Assembly: GCF_014196425.1 (NCBI RefSeq)
Contig: NZ_JACIDR010000006.1
Span: forward strand, 124,001 to 188,000
Origin: Hansschlegelia beijingensis
Lineage (GTDB): Bacteria; Pseudomonadota; Alphaproteobacteria; Rhizobiales; Methylopilaceae
DNA length: 64,000 nucleotides
Direction: 5' to 3'
In this document: piece by piece, positions 62,708 to 64,000 of the stretch
Layout of the letters: every line of letters begins with the position of its first letter
Numbering within the stretch: the first letter of the stretch is position 1
Position numbers and translations under genes: made by a program
The notes under the pieces: generated by a model
Seen by the model: the letters and a program-made list of their open reading frames with translations, nothing else
Databases searched by the model: none
Told to the model about the DNA's origin: nothing

Positions 62708-63699
62708 CGTGAAGAAGGTCCGTTCGTTTCGCGGGTCCGGGCCGGAGCCCGGCGGACGCGTTCCTTGCGCAGCGCGGCGCGCGTCGTCACGAGAGCGTGG
62801 ATCGCATGCGCGACTTCGCGCGTCGAGTCGGGCGGCGCGTAGGCGTAGGCGTCAAGCTCGCCGGTGAACGGCCGCGTCAGACCCTGCGCGGCAAGCGCTT
62901 CAAGGACGCGGCGGACGGCCCGCGGCGCGCCCTGCGGCAAGAAGGTCAGCACGGGGGCCCCGGTGACCACCGCGTCGCTGAGCATTCGCGTGGACTGGGC
63001 GGTCACGACCAGAGCCTCCGATTGCCCGAGCACCGACATATAGGGGTCTGGGCGATCCTGAGCCCATAGATAATGCGCCACGCCGGCGAGCGCCAGAAGC
63101 AGCGCCTCCGGCGCGCCGGCCGGCGGGCGCACGCTGAGCGCCGCGCCCTGCTCCCGCAGCCGCCGCAGCCCGGCCACCAGCCGGGCCGCATCCTCGGCCA
63201 CCAGCGGGGCGTCGATCAGGACGCCCACGCGGGGTCCGGGAAGCTCGGGCGGGAGGAGCGGCGGCGCTCCGCGGGCCGCGGCGAGCCTCAGGGCGTTGAC
63301 CCGGCTCGGCCATGTCCGCGTCCGGACCGCATGCGCCGGCGCTCGCCCGCCGGCGGGGGCGACCACGAGATCAGGGGAGAAGCGGCCGACCCGGTCGCCG
63401 ATGAACACGGTCACGACGCCGCCGCCCGACGCCTTCTTGATCCGCGCCAGATAGGGGGCGGCGATCCTGCCGGAGCCGATCACGAGGTCGGGCCACGCGG
63501 CGCCCTGGGCGGGAAGGATCAGGCGCGAGCCGCGTTCAGGAGCGTCGCGCGGATCGAGCGGCCCCCAGGGGGCGAGCCAGCGCCACGGCGCCCGCGGCGC
63601 GACGCGCCGGCGCTCGATGCGCTCGGCGACGGCTTCGGCCACGCCGAGGCAGGCTTCTTCGCGATCCGGAGCTCCGTCCGTCAGCACCCATGCCCGCAT
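62704..63699 (-). CDS. Mitochondrial fission ELM1 family protein (DUF1022)
   Basis: 331 residues. The MRAWVLTDGAPDREEACLGVAEA start, LPAQGAAWPDLVIGSGRIAAPYLARIKK (two pieces) and ALVVTAQSTRMLSDAVVTGAPVLTFLPQG resemble the ELM1/GT-like family, known in plants as a mitochondrial fission factor and common in alphaproteobacteria, with a GT-B-like fold suggested. Bacterial role unknown. Its stop overlaps the trxB start by ATGA, so the two are coexpressed. The start ATG is at 63699. Confidence 0.82.
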   Translation of the reverse strand: MRAWVLTDGAPDREEACLGVAEAVAERIERRRVAPRAPWRWLAPWGPLDPRDAPERGSRLILPAQGAAWPDLVIGSGRIAAPYLARIKKASGGGVVTVFIGDRVGRFSPDLVVAPAGGRAPAHAVRTRTWPSRVNALRLAAARGAPPLLPPELPGPRVGVLIDAPLVAEDAARLVAGLRRLREQGAALSVRPPAGAPEALLLALAGVAHYLWAQDRPDPYMSVLGQSEALVVTAQSTRMLSDAVVTGAPVLTFLPQGAPRAVRRVLEALAAQGLTRPFTGELDAYAYAPPDSTREVAHAIHALVTTRAALRKERVRRAPARTRETNGPSSR

Positions 63700-63759
63700 A
63701 TCCTAGGTTGTCGGACGCGGAGTGGGCGCGATCAAGGCGGCAGGAGCGAAGAGCGCGAG

Positions 63760-64000
63760 TTATCCGCCGGATGAAAGCGCCTGGATGACCTCCAGGCTCG
63801 GATAGCCGTCCGCCGGCAGGCCGCGCTGGATCTGCGCCTTGCGCGTCGCGCGCCTTGTGTCGAAGCCGAGCTTGCCGTCCACCTCGTCCGCCGGCAGTAG
63901 GCCGTCGCGGGCCAGCAGTTGCTGCAAGGTCCGGATTTCGTCGGCGTTGAGCGCGCGCACCGGCGCGTTGCCTTCCGACACCACGGGCGCGCCGTCGAAG
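63760..64000 (-). CDS. Lytic murein transglycosylase, C-terminal end (5' part outside window)
   Basis: The frame is open to the right edge, so only the last 79 residues are in the window. They form a peptidoglycan-binding domain typical of the C-terminus of MltB-type transglycosylases: ALNADEIRTLQQLLARDGLL, then VDGKLGFDTRRATRKAQIQRG and LPADGYPSLEVIQAL. The catalytic domain is expected upstream of the edge. It is 60 bp from the ELM1-family start on the same strand. Confidence 0.72.
   Translation of the reverse strand, partial: FDGAPVVSEGNAPVRALNADEIRTLQQLLARDGLLPADEVDGKLGFDTRRATRKAQIQRGLPADGYPSLEVIQALSSGG

Overview
The window is high-GC chromosomal DNA of an alphaproteobacterium, most likely a member of the Hyphomicrobiales (Rhizobiales). 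The evidence is a complete division and cell wall (dcw) cluster whose FtsZ has a long C-terminal linker, a DUF971-moaA pair, yqeY facing carA, carB followed by greA, an entericidin-type lipoprotein, an ELM1-family protein next to trxB, and a split PBP3/lytic transglycosylase repertoire typical of that order. Genus cannot be fixed from the sequence alone. I see no CRISPR array, insertion sequence, prophage or integrase; this is ordinary core genome with a few small uncharacterised genes.

Layout. 1-13 kb: a membrane-sensor fragment cut by the window edge, msrQ, a PLP aminotransferase, miaA and serB back to back, a DegP-type protease, a small secreted protein, gph, a tRNA-Val(CAC), an entericidin-like lipoprotein, a UvrD-like helicase, a DUF971 protein and moaA. 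13-19.3 kb (minus strand): otsA, ligA, recN and bamD. 19.5-39.1 kb (minus strand): the dcw cluster in transcription order mraZ, rsmH, ftsL, ftsI, murE, murF, mraY, a 70-codon unknown ORF, murD, ftsW, murG, murC, murB, ddl, ftsQ, ftsA, ftsZ. Most junctions are 4-bp ATGA or GTGA overlaps, so translation is probably coupled. A candidate sigma70-type promoter upstream of mraZ is overlaid by TGGG repeats at 10-bp spacing, the expected MraZ autoregulatory operator.

39.2-49.7 kb: a sugar-nucleotide epimerase, the RNase P RNA gene rnpB with its own candidate promoter, a secreted lytic transglycosylase, a djlA-like/amidase pair, an EamA exporter, panB directly behind a fused 5-oxoprolinase gene, and an extensin-like LAS peptidase. 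49.8-60.5 kb: an isochorismatase-fold hydrolase, yqeY, carA followed by a coupled trio (unknown anchored protein, GNAT acetyltransferase, MFS transporter), a cupin, a cold-shock gene with a long leader, an SDR, carB and greA. 60.5-64 kb (minus strand): a 55-residue tail-anchored protein, a LysR regulator, trxB, an ELM1-family protein and the C-terminal end of a lytic murein transglycosylase.

The dominant theme is envelope growth: lipid II synthesis (MurB-G, MraY, Ddl), septal synthesis (FtsI, FtsW, FtsL, FtsQ), the cytokinetic ring (FtsA, FtsZ), outer-membrane assembly (BamD), periplasmic quality control (DegP) and several peptidoglycan hydrolases. The best leads for something undescribed are the translationally coupled 70-codon ORF between mraY and murD, the absence of lpxC from its usual place between ftsZ and bamD, and two small membrane proteins. 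I did not find a convincing new multi-gene system.
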